The notes under the pieces: generated by a model | The model's input: only the letters and a program-made list of their open reading frames with translations | Databases searched by the model: none | Told to the model about the DNA's origin: nothing | Program-made: the position numbers and the translations under genes | Origin: Synergistaceae bacterium UBA1358 | GTDB taxonomy: Bacteria > Synergistota > Synergistia > Synergistales > Synergistaceae | Assembly (NCBI GenBank): GCA_002306075.1 | Contig: DBRW01000004.1 | Span: 1-8,162, forward strand | Length of the DNA stretch: 8,162 bases | Reading direction: 5' to 3' | Part shown: one piece after another, positions 1 through 5,856 of the stretch | Layout: each line of letters begins with the position of its first letter | Position numbering within the stretch: position 1 is the stretch's first letter

Positions 1-84
1 TTTATGTGCGAAGTTTGAGTTATTGCATGAAAACAATATATTCCGACAAAATCTGATCGATCTGTTTGATATCAGGCACCGGAC
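1..84. other. window edge, no gene assigned
   Basis: This stretch lies beyond the terminator of the minus-strand operon. No coding region can be supported. In plus frame 3 the sequence is open from the edge to a TGA at 54-56, giving only 17 codons, so it could be the tail of a convergent gene that shares the bidirectional terminator at 85-114. It is too short to identify. Confidence 0.3.
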
Positions 85-114
85 AAAAAAAGGGAGCCTT
101 CCGGCTCCCTTTTT
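85..114 (-). terminator. bidirectional rho-independent terminator after hndD
   Basis: An 8-bp perfect GC-rich stem (91-98 AGGGAGCC with 103-110 GGCTCCCT) closes a 4-base loop (99-102). It is flanked by seven A (85-91, counting the first stem base) on one side and five T (110-114, counting the last stem base) on the other. Read on the minus strand the loop is GGAA and the stem is followed by a run of seven T, a classical intrinsic terminator. It lies 26 bases past the hndD stop codon. The T-run on the plus side means it can also stop a transcript arriving from the left. Confidence 0.93.
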
Positions 115-140
115 GCTGCTTTTGCAGATATTTGGAAGAA

Positions 141-1886
141 CTATACTTCTCTCGGCTGTGCTTTGTAGTGCGTGTGGAGAAGGTGGTGCGACTTCTCTCC
201 GAGAGGCTTTCCGAGCCAGTTCTCGTACAGGGCGATGACATCCGGGTTTTTGTGCGACTGGCGGATGGTCATAACTTCGTCTACTTTGTAGACTGCCGCA
301 GTCCTTGCCGCCCTTACATCGGCGTTCACGGGCTGGGGCTGTCCGCCTCCGCCTATGCAGCCGCCGGGGCACGCCATGATTTCAATGAAATGGTAGTCGG
401 CTTCTCCTGCACGGACCTTGTCCATGAGGATCTTCGCATTTTTAAGGGTGTGAGCGACTGCAAGTTTGACGGTCACGTTCTGACCGTTAATGGGAACATC
501 GACAGAGGCTTCCTTGATGCCCTCCATTCCGCGCACAGGCATGAAGGTGACTCCGGGAAGGTCCTTGCCGTCGTTCAGGACAGCGTAGACAGTACGCAGA
601 GCCGCTTCCATGACACCGCCCGTAACTCCGAAGATGACCGCTGCTCCGGTCGACGCACCGAGCGGGCTGTCATACTCTTCTTCGGGAAGGTGCTTAAAGT
701 CGATACCGGCGTTCTTGATCATCCTTGCAAGTTCCCTGGTCGTGAGGACCGCGTCGACATCCGGGATCCCGGGGTTGCTCTGGAGCTGCGGCCTTACGCG
801 CTCTGCCTTCTTGGCAGTGCAGGGCATTATAGATACGCTGAATATCTTTTCGACCGGGATACCCTGGGTCTCCGGCCAGTAGGTCTTTGTAAGAGCTCCG
901 AACATCCCCTGCGGTGATTTTGCAGTTGAGAGATGCGGAAGGAGGTCGGGATATTTCATCTCTATGAAGTTGATCCATCCCGGCGAGCAGGATGTGATCA
1001 TCGGGAGCGTCCCGCCGTTGACGACTCTGTCAAGGAACTCATGTCCCTCTTCCATTATCGTGAGGTCCGCGCTGAAGTCCGTGTCAAATACCTTGTCGAA
1101 GCCCAGTCTGCGGAGAGCGGCCACCATTTTGCCTGTTACTACTTCGCCGGCAGGGAGGCCAAGCGCCTCTCCGAGGGCGACGCGTGTCGCGGGGGCAGTC
1201 TGGACGATAACATATTTGTCTGGATCCCCAAGGGCGTCGAAGACCTTCTCCGTATCATCCTTCTCGCATATAGCGGCAGTCGGGCACACCGCGACACACT
1301 GGCCGCAGTATGTGCATGTGACCTGGTCCAGGCCGTAGCTGAATGCGGGCTCGACAAGAGTCTTGAATCCGCGGTTGACAAATGCGTAGACATCCAGCCC
1401 CTGATGCTCATGGCATGCCCTGATGCATCTGCCGCAAAGTATGCACTTGTTGGGGTCGCGTACTATGCTGGGGTTGCTCTCGTCCTTCTCCGCATTGCGC
1501 TTTTCGCCCGTATAGGGTATTTCGCGGATGCCGAGATCAGCCGCTATCGTCTGGAGCTCGCAGTTGTTGTTCTTCTGGCAGGTAAGGCATTCCTGCGGGT
1601 GGTTCGCCAGAAGCAGTTCCACGACAGCTTTCCTCGTCTCCCTTACCAGAGGCGTGTTCGTATGCACGACCATGCCGTCAGCGACAGGATATACGCATGC
1701 CGCGCCAAGTCCGCGGGCCCCTTCGATCTCTACGATACAGACCCTGCATGCGCCTTCCTTGGACAGTTCTGAGTGGTAGCAGAGCTGCGGGATGTGTATG
1801 CCGGCGACCTGAGCAGCCTCGATCACCGTATAGCTGCTCGGTACGGATACCGTCTTATTATCTATCGTTACCTTTACCAATTCCAT
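141..1886 (-). CDS. hndD: [FeFe]-hydrogenase catalytic subunit, HndD/HydA type (bifurcating)
   Basis: Catalytic subunit of 581 residues that makes or oxidises H2 at an H-cluster, probably in the cytoplasm. Domains in order: plant-type [2Fe-2S] (C36, C47, C50, C64); His-ligated [4Fe-4S] (H96, C100, C103, C109); two [4Fe-4S] clusters (C148/151/154/158 and C191/194/197/201); H-cluster domain with L1 TSCSPGW (298-304), L2 MPCTAKKAE (C356) and L3 EIMACPGGCIGGGGQP (C506, C510). Proton-path residues matching Clostridium pasteurianum CpI are present: E280, E283, R287, S320, C300. Ser301 sits where CpI has cubane ligand C300, an unusual change. The C-terminal [2Fe-2S] extension of the Thermotoga HydA (about 645 residues) is absent, so the protein resembles HndD (about 585). 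The start has an AGGAG Shine-Dalgarno (1896-1900) and MELVKVTIDNK matches the family N-terminus. It is the last gene of the operon, 25 bases after hndC. Identity is very secure; activity is less so because of Ser301. Confidence 0.96.
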   Translation of the reverse strand: MELVKVTIDNKTVSVPSSYTVIEAAQVAGIHIPQLCYHSELSKEGACRVCIVEIEGARGLGAACVYPVADGMVVHTNTPLVRETRKAVVELLLANHPQECLTCQKNNNCELQTIAADLGIREIPYTGEKRNAEKDESNPSIVRDPNKCILCGRCIRACHEHQGLDVYAFVNRGFKTLVEPAFSYGLDQVTCTYCGQCVAVCPTAAICEKDDTEKVFDALGDPDKYVIVQTAPATRVALGEALGLPAGEVVTGKMVAALRRLGFDKVFDTDFSADLTIMEEGHEFLDRVVNGGTLPMITSCSPGWINFIEMKYPDLLPHLSTAKSPQGMFGALTKTYWPETQGIPVEKIFSVSIMPCTAKKAERVRPQLQSNPGIPDVDAVLTTRELARMIKNAGIDFKHLPEEEYDSPLGASTGAAVIFGVTGGVMEAALRTVYAVLNDGKDLPGVTFMPVRGMEGIKEASVDVPINGQNVTVKLAVAHTLKNAKILMDKVRAGEADYHFIEIMACPGGCIGGGGQPQPVNADVRAARTAAVYKVDEVMTIRQSHKNPDVIALYENWLGKPLGEKSHHLLHTHYKAQPREV

Positions 1887-1911
1887 CTGATGTCTCTCCT
1901 CTCAACCAGAA

Positions 1912-3702
1912 TCAACCGCGGATGATCGCCTTGAACGGGCACTTCTCCATACAGGCTCCGCACTTAATGCACTTATCCGGATCGATCGTATGCTTGCCTT
2001 TGGGTTCTCCGGATATCGCTTCTACGGGGCATACTTTTTTGCAGAGACCGCAGCCGACGCACTTATCGGTGATCTTGTATCCGATAAGGGCTGTGCAGAC
2101 TCCCGCAGGACACTTCTTATCGTAAATGTGGGCTTCGTACTCGTTCCTGAAGTAGCGCAGCGTAGAAAGGATCGGGTTCGGCGCGGTTTGTCCGAGAGCG
2201 CAGAGAGCTCCTGCCTTGATAGATTTGGCAAGTTTCTCGAGCTTTTCTATGTCGCCGTCCTGTCCTTTGCCCTCTGTAATGGCGGTGAGCATTTCGAGCA
2301 TGCGCTTCGTTCCTTCACGGCAGGGGGTGCATTTGCCGCAGGATTCAGACTGTGTGAAGTTGAGGAAGAACTTGGCTACGTCCACCATACAGGTGTCCTC
2401 GTCCATGACGACGAGTCCGCCGGACCCCATCATCGCTCCAGCAGCGATCAGCGAGTCATAGTCGATCGGTGTGTCGAGAAGCTGTTCCGGTATGCATCCG
2501 CCGGAGGGTCCGCCTATCTGTACGGCCTTGAACTTTTTGCCTCCGATGATCCCGCCGCCGATGTCAAAGATGATCTCGCGCATCGTGATGCCCATCGGAA
2601 CTTCGGCAAGTCCTGTGTTGTTGATCTTTCCGGTGAGGGCGAATACCTTCGTTCCCTTTGATTTTTCGGTCCCGAGCTTCGCATACTCCTCGGCTCCGAC
2701 CCTGAAGATGTAGGGGACGTTTGCAAAGGTCTCAACGTTGTTGATATTTGAGGGCTTATCCCAGAGTCCCTTTACTGCGGGGAACGGGGGACGGGGGCGC
2801 GGCATTCCGCGTCTACCCTCTATGGAAGCCATGAGAGCTGTCTCTTCGCCGCAGACGAACGCTCCTGCGCCTTCCTTGATATGCAGAGTGAAGCTGAAAT
2901 TGGTGCCTAGTATATTCTGGCCGAGGAGTCCTGCCTCTTCAGCCTGTGCGATCGCCTTCTTCAGGCGTTTGATCGCGAGCGGGTACTCAGCGCGGCAGTA
3001 GATGTAGCCTTCGTCAGACCCTATAGCGTAGGCGCATATCGCCATACCCTCGAGTATCGCATGGGGGTCGCCCTCAAGAAGGGAACGGTCCATGAATGCA
3101 CCGGGGTCGCCTTCGTCGGCGTTGCATATTACATATTTTTTGGGTCCCGGTGATTTGGCGCAGAACATCCACTTCATCCCGGTGGGGAATCCGCCGCCGC
3201 CTCGTCCACGGAGGCCGGTCTTCTTCATCTCTTCGACGACCTGCTCCGGGGTCATCGTGAGGATAGCCTTGGCAAGTCCTTCGTATCCGTCGGCTCCGAT
3301 ATACTCTTCGATCGAATCGGGGTTGATGTGTCCGCAGTTTTTCAGGACAAGACGGTGCTGCTTTTTGTAGAATGCGATCTCATCGTAGTTCGGGACCTTT
3401 TCGGCTGTGAGCGGTTCCTTAAAGAGGAGACGCGATACGGTCCTTCCCTTGAGAATGTGTTCTTCAACTATCTCTGCGACATCTGCGGGCTTTACCCTTG
3501 TGTAGAAGGTGCCTTCCGGATAGATGATCACAAGGGGGCCGCCTTCACAGAATCCGTGACAACCTGTTTCAACAAGGCTTACTTCGTCGCGAAGTTTTTT
3601 TGCCTTGAGTTCTTCATCAAATTTGGCAAGCACATCCTTAGCTCCGGATGCGGTGCAGCCTGTACCGGTACAAATCAGTATGTGAGCTCTGACAAGAGCC
3701 AT
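1912..3702 (-). CDS. hndC: NuoF-like FMN/NAD(P)H-binding subunit of bifurcating hydrogenase (HndC/HydB)
   Basis: Flavin subunit, 596 residues, where NAD(P)H meets the complex and where bifurcation is thought to occur. Domains: N-terminal thioredoxin-fold [2Fe-2S] (C11, C16, C48, C52); NuoF core with the glycine-rich FMN loop LRGRGGGGFPTGMKW (164-178), NADEGDPGAF (194-203) and GEETAL (285-290); NuoF-type [4Fe-4S] (C455, C458, C461, C501); a CPAGVC pair (C531, C536); and a C-terminal 2x[4Fe-4S] ferredoxin domain (C548/551/554/558 and C578/581/584/588). The extra N- and C-terminal Fe-S domains separate HydB/HndC from plain NuoF of respiratory complex I. The start has a strong GGGGGAGGAG Shine-Dalgarno (3709-3718) six bases away. 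It lies 21 bases after hndB and 25 before hndD. Every expected ligand is present and no damage is seen. Closely similar to the plus-strand copy at 6242-8035. Confidence 0.97.
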   Translation of the reverse strand: MALVRAHILICTGTGCTASGAKDVLAKFDEELKAKKLRDEVSLVETGCHGFCEGGPLVIIYPEGTFYTRVKPADVAEIVEEHILKGRTVSRLLFKEPLTAEKVPNYDEIAFYKKQHRLVLKNCGHINPDSIEEYIGADGYEGLAKAILTMTPEQVVEEMKKTGLRGRGGGGFPTGMKWMFCAKSPGPKKYVICNADEGDPGAFMDRSLLEGDPHAILEGMAICAYAIGSDEGYIYCRAEYPLAIKRLKKAIAQAEEAGLLGQNILGTNFSFTLHIKEGAGAFVCGEETALMASIEGRRGMPRPRPPFPAVKGLWDKPSNINNVETFANVPYIFRVGAEEYAKLGTEKSKGTKVFALTGKINNTGLAEVPMGITMREIIFDIGGGIIGGKKFKAVQIGGPSGGCIPEQLLDTPIDYDSLIAAGAMMGSGGLVVMDEDTCMVDVAKFFLNFTQSESCGKCTPCREGTKRMLEMLTAITEGKGQDGDIEKLEKLAKSIKAGALCALGQTAPNPILSTLRYFRNEYEAHIYDKKCPAGVCTALIGYKITDKCVGCGLCKKVCPVEAISGEPKGKHTIDPDKCIKCGACMEKCPFKAIIRG

Positions 3703-3723
3703 CGTAAACTCCTCCCCCAGATC

Positions 3724-4101
3724 CTATTCTTTATTGGGGATCTTAGCTACGACAAGATCCTCAACGATATTTCCGTTCACAAGGTGCTCAGCGATAATGC
3801 GGGGAACATCAGAAGGACTGACCGGTCCGTATGTGACCCTGTCTTCTCCCGGACGGACTACATCCAGCAGGGGTTCCTTCTGGCACATCCCTATGCATCC
3901 TGTCTGAAGGACAGAAACATTGTTAAGATTGCGCTTTGCAAGTTCTTCAAGGACCGCGGTCATGACTTCGCGCGCACCTGCGGCGATACCGCAGGTCCCC
4001 ATTCCTATGATGATCTGGGTGTCGTTGCTCTTGCGGGCTTTTGTCTGAAGCTGCGATTCCGCTTTTATTTTCCTGAGATCTTCAAGGCTTTTTATCGTCA
4101 T
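3724..4101 (-). CDS. hndB: HndB-like thioredoxin-fold (2Fe-2S) ferredoxin-type subunit
   Basis: Small subunit of 125 residues. After a charged, probably helical N-terminus (1-25) comes a thioredoxin-like ferredoxin domain: IIIGMGTCGIAAGA (30-43) and the QTGCIGMCQKEPLLDVV segment (66-82). HndB of the Desulfovibrio NADP-reducing hydrogenase is the closest family I recognise; the subunit probably docks in the complex and may pass electrons between HndA, HndC and HndD. The protein has only three cysteines (C37, C69, C73). The first loop has a single Cys, shifted by one place relative to the CxxxxC of HndC, so cluster binding by four Cys is not possible within one chain. The start is supported by an AGGGA Shine-Dalgarno (4108-4112) six bases upstream. 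It begins 18 bases after hndA. Identity of the family is good; whether it holds a cluster is open. Confidence 0.88.
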   Translation of the reverse strand: MTIKSLEDLRKIKAESQLQTKARKSNDTQIIIGMGTCGIAAGAREVMTAVLEELAKRNLNNVSVLQTGCIGMCQKEPLLDVVRPGEDRVTYGPVSPSDVPRIIAEHLVNGNIVEDLVVAKIPNKE

Positions 4102-4119
4102 TGATATTCCCTGCCTTCC

Positions 4120-4602
4120 TTACTGATTGCGGTACTTATCGATCATCGGCCTTACCGCTTCGGGTGTCAGTCGGCCGTGGGTGTCATCGTTGACCATGAG
4201 GCACGGTGCAAGCCCACATGCTCCAATGCATGCAACGGTCTCAAGCGTGAACTGAAGATCTGGGGTAGTTGCCTGCCCTTCCTTAAGGCCAAGCTTTTCC
4301 CTGATCGCGTTGAGGACTGCCTTCGCGCCTCTGACATGGCATGCCGTTCCCTGGCAGGACCTGATAATGTTCTTTCCCCGCGGCTCCAGGTGGAACTGGG
4401 CGTAGAATGTGACTACACCGTACACCTGACTGATAGGGACGTTGATCTCCTTGCTGATCTTGATCAGGACATCTTTCGGGAGATACCCGAAAATCTCCTG
4501 AGCCTGCTGCAGCACAGGTATAACGCTGCCCTTAGTGCCGCGGTACTTGTTCAGAAGCTGGTCCAGTTGCTCCCAGGACTTCTCTGACGTATTTTCTACC
4601 AT
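4120..4602 (-). CDS. hndA: NuoE-like [2Fe-2S] subunit of bifurcating hydrogenase (HndA/HydC)
   Basis: First gene of the operon, 160 residues. It has the NuoE (24-kDa) layout: an N-terminal helical part with GSVIPVLQQAQEIFGYLP (25-42) and VYGVVTFYAQFHLEPRG (60-76), then a thioredoxin-fold [2Fe-2S] domain with ligands C83, C88, C125 and C129 in the CX4C...CX3C pattern; C134 is extra. In the family it carries electrons near the FMN of the HndC partner. The frame is open up to an ATG at 4710, but I choose the ATG at 4602: it has AAGGAGGG seven bases upstream and gives the normal family length, while the extra 36 residues do not resemble NuoE proteins. Its paralogue on the plus strand is at 5365-5838. 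Confidence 0.95.
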   Translation of the reverse strand: MVENTSEKSWEQLDQLLNKYRGTKGSVIPVLQQAQEIFGYLPKDVLIKISKEINVPISQVYGVVTFYAQFHLEPRGKNIIRSCQGTACHVRGAKAVLNAIREKLGLKEGQATTPDLQFTLETVACIGACGLAPCLMVNDDTHGRLTPEAVRPMIDKYRNQ

Positions 4603-4609
4603 AAACGCA

Positions 4610-4617
4610 CCCTCCTT
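4610..4617 (-). promoter_or_regulatory. Shine-Dalgarno that fixes the hndA start
   Basis: On the minus strand the sequence reads AAGGAGGG, seven bases before the ATG at 4602. It decides against the longer in-frame start at 4710. Confidence 0.9.
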
Positions 4618-4622
4618 ATGAT

Positions 4623-4648
4623 CTTCCCGGGCCCTCCAGCCGGGGAAG
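4623..4648 (-). promoter_or_regulatory. hairpin in the leader of the minus-strand hnd operon
   Basis: CTTCCC (4623-4628) pairs with GGGAAG (4643-4648). The stem continues with GG (4629-4630) to CC (4640-4641) past one bulged base at 4642, and closes a nine-base loop (4631-4639). On the transcript the loop carries GGAGGG, and a second GGAGGG lies in the Shine-Dalgarno just downstream. There is no T-run, so it is not a terminator. It may control translation or stabilise the messenger; no known riboswitch is recognised. Confidence 0.5.
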
Positions 4649-4788
4649 TCTGTTTCACCTTTATATATACCCCCGAAACTCTTCGGAGATCTAAGCGCAA
4701 GACAAATCACACAGCAGTATTATATACCGCTTTGTCATTTGGATATCTTGTGAGAAACACTTTGAGAAAAAAAACACAAAGCATAATA

Positions 4789-4818
4789 ATTATATACTCC
4801 GCCGGGAAAATATGGCAA
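4789..4818 (-). promoter_or_regulatory. candidate sigma-70-type promoter for the minus-strand hnd operon
   Basis: Read on the minus strand, TTGCCA (4813-4818, five of six matches to the -35 consensus) stands 18 bases from a perfect TATAAT (4789-4794). The start of transcription would be near 4782, leaving a leader of about 180 bases before hndA. A second TATAAT on the same strand at 4719-4724 has no good -35 but could be an alternative -10. Confidence 0.55.
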
Positions 4819-4844
4819 GTTCTATCGATACGCAAAGTATATTT

Positions 4845-4880
4845 TGGTTTAATTTAAGTAATTTTACTTGCATTAAATCA
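4845..4880. promoter_or_regulatory. large interrupted palindrome, candidate operator
   Basis: Nested inverted repeats share one centre between 4862 and 4863. The inner arms are AAGTAA (4856-4861) and TTACTT (4864-4869), the outer arms TTTAAT (4848-4853) and ATTAAA (4872-4877), and there is a further TG (4845-4846) with CA (4879-4880). It is AT-rich with no T-run on a GC stem, so it is unlike a terminator. It sits some 27 bases upstream of the candidate minus-strand -35, a place that suits a dimeric or tetrameric regulator. The regulator is unknown. Confidence 0.45.
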
Positions 4881-4928
4881 CAGCCTAAACAAAACTAAAC
4901 TGAACAATATCCATCCGATAAACTTCCT

Positions 4929-4940
4929 GAAAATATTTTC
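4929..4940. repeat. 12-base perfect palindrome GAAAATATTTTC
   Basis: A perfect 12-base palindrome followed by a second copy of its AATATT core at 4942-4947. It could be a minor binding site or simply a product of the AT-rich composition. Confidence 0.3.
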
Positions 4941-4948
4941 TAATATTT

Positions 4949-4984
4949 ATCCTTGATTATAGTTCACTTTACAAATCCTTGATT
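4949..4984. repeat. direct repeat of ATCCTTGATT
   Basis: Two identical 10-base copies, at 4949-4958 and 4975-4984, 26 bases apart from start to start. This is neither an exact two-turn nor three-turn helical spacing. Function unknown. Confidence 0.35.
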
Positions 4985-5113
4985 TTACGTATAAATGCTC
5001 ATTTTTGCCTATTTCTAATCATTATTTTTTTTGAAAGCTTTAGTTTGTTAAGAGCAAGTCTCTTTTCTTGGCTGTTTCCCGGTTTTCCGTATCTTATTGC
5101 TCTTCTGTTCGGC

Positions 5114-5142
5114 TTGTAATTTGCATTAATTACTGATAAACT
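5114..5142 (+). promoter_or_regulatory. weak candidate promoter overlapped by a dyad, plus-strand operon
   Basis: TTGTAA (5114-5119) and TAAACT (5137-5142) are 17 bases apart, each matching four of six consensus bases. A dyad with six-base arms, GTAATT (5116-5121) and AATTAC (5128-5133), overlaps the -35 and spacer, as a repressor site would. If real, the leader to hndA at 5365 is a little over 200 bases. The promoter call is weak; the dyad arms are exact. Confidence 0.3.
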
Positions 5143-5250
5143 TCTCCGCATAGATTGTGTTTCATTTCGCAAACTTGTCCGATAATTGTTTTTGGGGAAC
5201 ATGGACAGGCCTGCAGATTCCGAAACTTAAATTCATTTTTATGGGTTTTT

Positions 5251-5274
5251 TCCCTGTGGAGCTATCCGCAGGGA
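5251..5274 (+). promoter_or_regulatory. strong hairpin in the leader of the plus-strand operon
   Basis: A ten-base-pair stem (5251-5260 with 5265-5274, one T-G wobble at 5257/5268) closes a four-base loop GCTA (5261-5264). It is preceded by T5246-5251 and not followed by a T-run on the plus strand, so it is not a terminator for plus-strand transcripts; on the minus strand it is followed by A residues. It lies about 90 bases before the first gene and is probably an element of the messenger leader or a messenger-stabilising structure. Confidence 0.5.
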
Positions 5275-5350
5275 TGTTTGTGCGCGCATGGGATCTTATC
5301 TTTTCTATCAGGGAGGATATTTTCTTATATGCGCTTACAGTATACGTTTA

Positions 5351-5357
5351 AAGGGGG
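5351..5357 (+). promoter_or_regulatory. Shine-Dalgarno that fixes the plus-strand hndA start
   Basis: AAGGGGG lies seven bases before the ATG at 5365. A second in-frame ATG at 5329 has GGGAGG (5311-5316) about 12 bases upstream, a poorer spacing, and would add 12 residues that are not family-like. Confidence 0.8.
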
Positions 5358-5364
5358 AAACGAG

Positions 5365-5838
5365 ATGTCCACAGCAACAAAAGATGTTGCACAGGTGACG
5401 AAAGATATCGTCGCTCCATGGAAGGGTAAGAGGGGCGGGATCATTCCTATCCTTCAGAAGGTGCAGCATGAATTCGGCTACCTGCCTGATGAAGCAATGG
5501 TTACCATTTCCGAGGAAACCAAAGTCGCTCTTGCAGAGCTGTACGGAGTAGCAACGTTTTACGCGCAGTTCCACCTTAAACCGCGCGGACGGCACATCAT
5601 CAGGGTCTGCCGCGGAACGGCATGCCATGTAAGAGGAAGCCTCGGGATCCTCGAAAGGGTAATTTCCGAGCTGAAGCTCCACGAAGGCGAGGTAACGACT
5701 CCCGACCTCAGGTTCACGATAGAGCCTGTTGCATGCATAGGAGCATGCGGACTTGCGCCTTGCGTAATGGTGGACGATGAAACTCACGGCCGTCTTACCA
5801 AGGACAAGGTACCCGACATGCTTTCAAAATACGAATAG
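5365..5838 (+). CDS. hndA: NuoE-like [2Fe-2S] subunit, second cluster (HndA paralogue)
   Basis: 157 residues, paralogous to the minus-strand gene at 4120-4602. The N-terminal helical part holds GGIIPILQKVQHEFGYLP (24-41) and LYGVATFYAQFHLKPRG (59-75). The thioredoxin-fold domain has [2Fe-2S] ligands C82, C87, C124 and C128, with the extra C133 also shared. The role should be electron transfer next to the flavin subunit encoded two genes downstream. The start at 5365 is chosen for its Shine-Dalgarno and alignment with the paralogue. The long open frame back to 5155 is a chance extension into the AT-rich leader. The next gene starts 18 bases after the stop. The protein family is secure, but whether it serves a hydrogenase, formate dehydrogenase or another oxidoreductase depends on the truncated fourth gene. 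Confidence 0.94.
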   Translation: MSTATKDVAQVTKDIVAPWKGKRGGIIPILQKVQHEFGYLPDEAMVTISEETKVALAELYGVATFYAQFHLKPRGRHIIRVCRGTACHVRGSLGILERVISELKLHEGEVTTPDLRFTIEPVACIGACGLAPCVMVDDETHGRLTKDKVPDMLSKYE

Positions 5839-5856
5839 GGCGGGAGGTGACAGAAT

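Larger units (their letters stand above)
4603..5364. other. divergent AT-rich intergenic region between the two hnd operons
   Basis: About 760 bases without a supportable gene, visibly richer in A and T than the flanking genes. It must contain the promoters of both operons. It holds the elements listed separately: leader hairpins near each first gene, a good minus-strand promoter, several dyads between 4823 and 4940, a 10-base direct repeat (4949-4958 and 4975-4984, ATCCTTGATT) and a dyad at 5116-5133. A T-run at 5025-5032 has no stem before it. No tRNA, insertion sequence or known riboswitch is recognised. Confidence 0.8.

Noticed and set aside
1..56. Tail of a convergent plus-strand gene ending at TGA 54-56
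   Set aside because: Only 17 codons open from the edge and no similarity can be judged; kept only as a remark.
66..917. Long plus-strand open frame of 283 codons, and another at 933-1772
   Set aside because: Both lie opposite hndD, whose motifs are unmistakable; the first also reads through the terminator. They are antisense shadows without recognisable domains.
1912..4602. Minus-strand genes as nuoE/nuoF of respiratory complex I
   Set aside because: The adjacent H-cluster subunit, the HndB-like gene, and the extra N- and C-terminal Fe-S domains on the NuoF-like protein point to a soluble bifurcating hydrogenase, and no membrane subunits are present.
4603..4710. Longer start for minus-strand hndA at 4710
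   Set aside because: The extra 36 residues do not resemble NuoE proteins and span the leader hairpin and the Shine-Dalgarno; the ATG at 4602 has the strong ribosome site.
4748..4766. TTGTGAG... segment as a Rex (NADH-sensing repressor) operator
   Set aside because: Only the left half matches TTGTGA; the right half lacks TCACAA. TTGTTAA at 5045-5051 likewise has no partner half-site. Rex control is plausible biologically but not shown.
5021..5036. T-run at 5025-5032 as an intrinsic terminator
   Set aside because: No GC-rich stem precedes the run on either strand.
4999..5202. Small minus-strand frame for a 67-residue basic protein in the spacer
   Set aside because: Lys/Arg/Asn-rich because of AT-rich DNA with poly-T tracts on the other strand; only a weak AGG before the start; no family recognised. 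It also lies where the plus-strand promoter is expected.
5157..5351. Plus-strand frame of 64 codons ending just before hndA
   Set aside because: No good ribosome site and no recognisable similarity; it covers the leader hairpin and is more likely untranslated leader.
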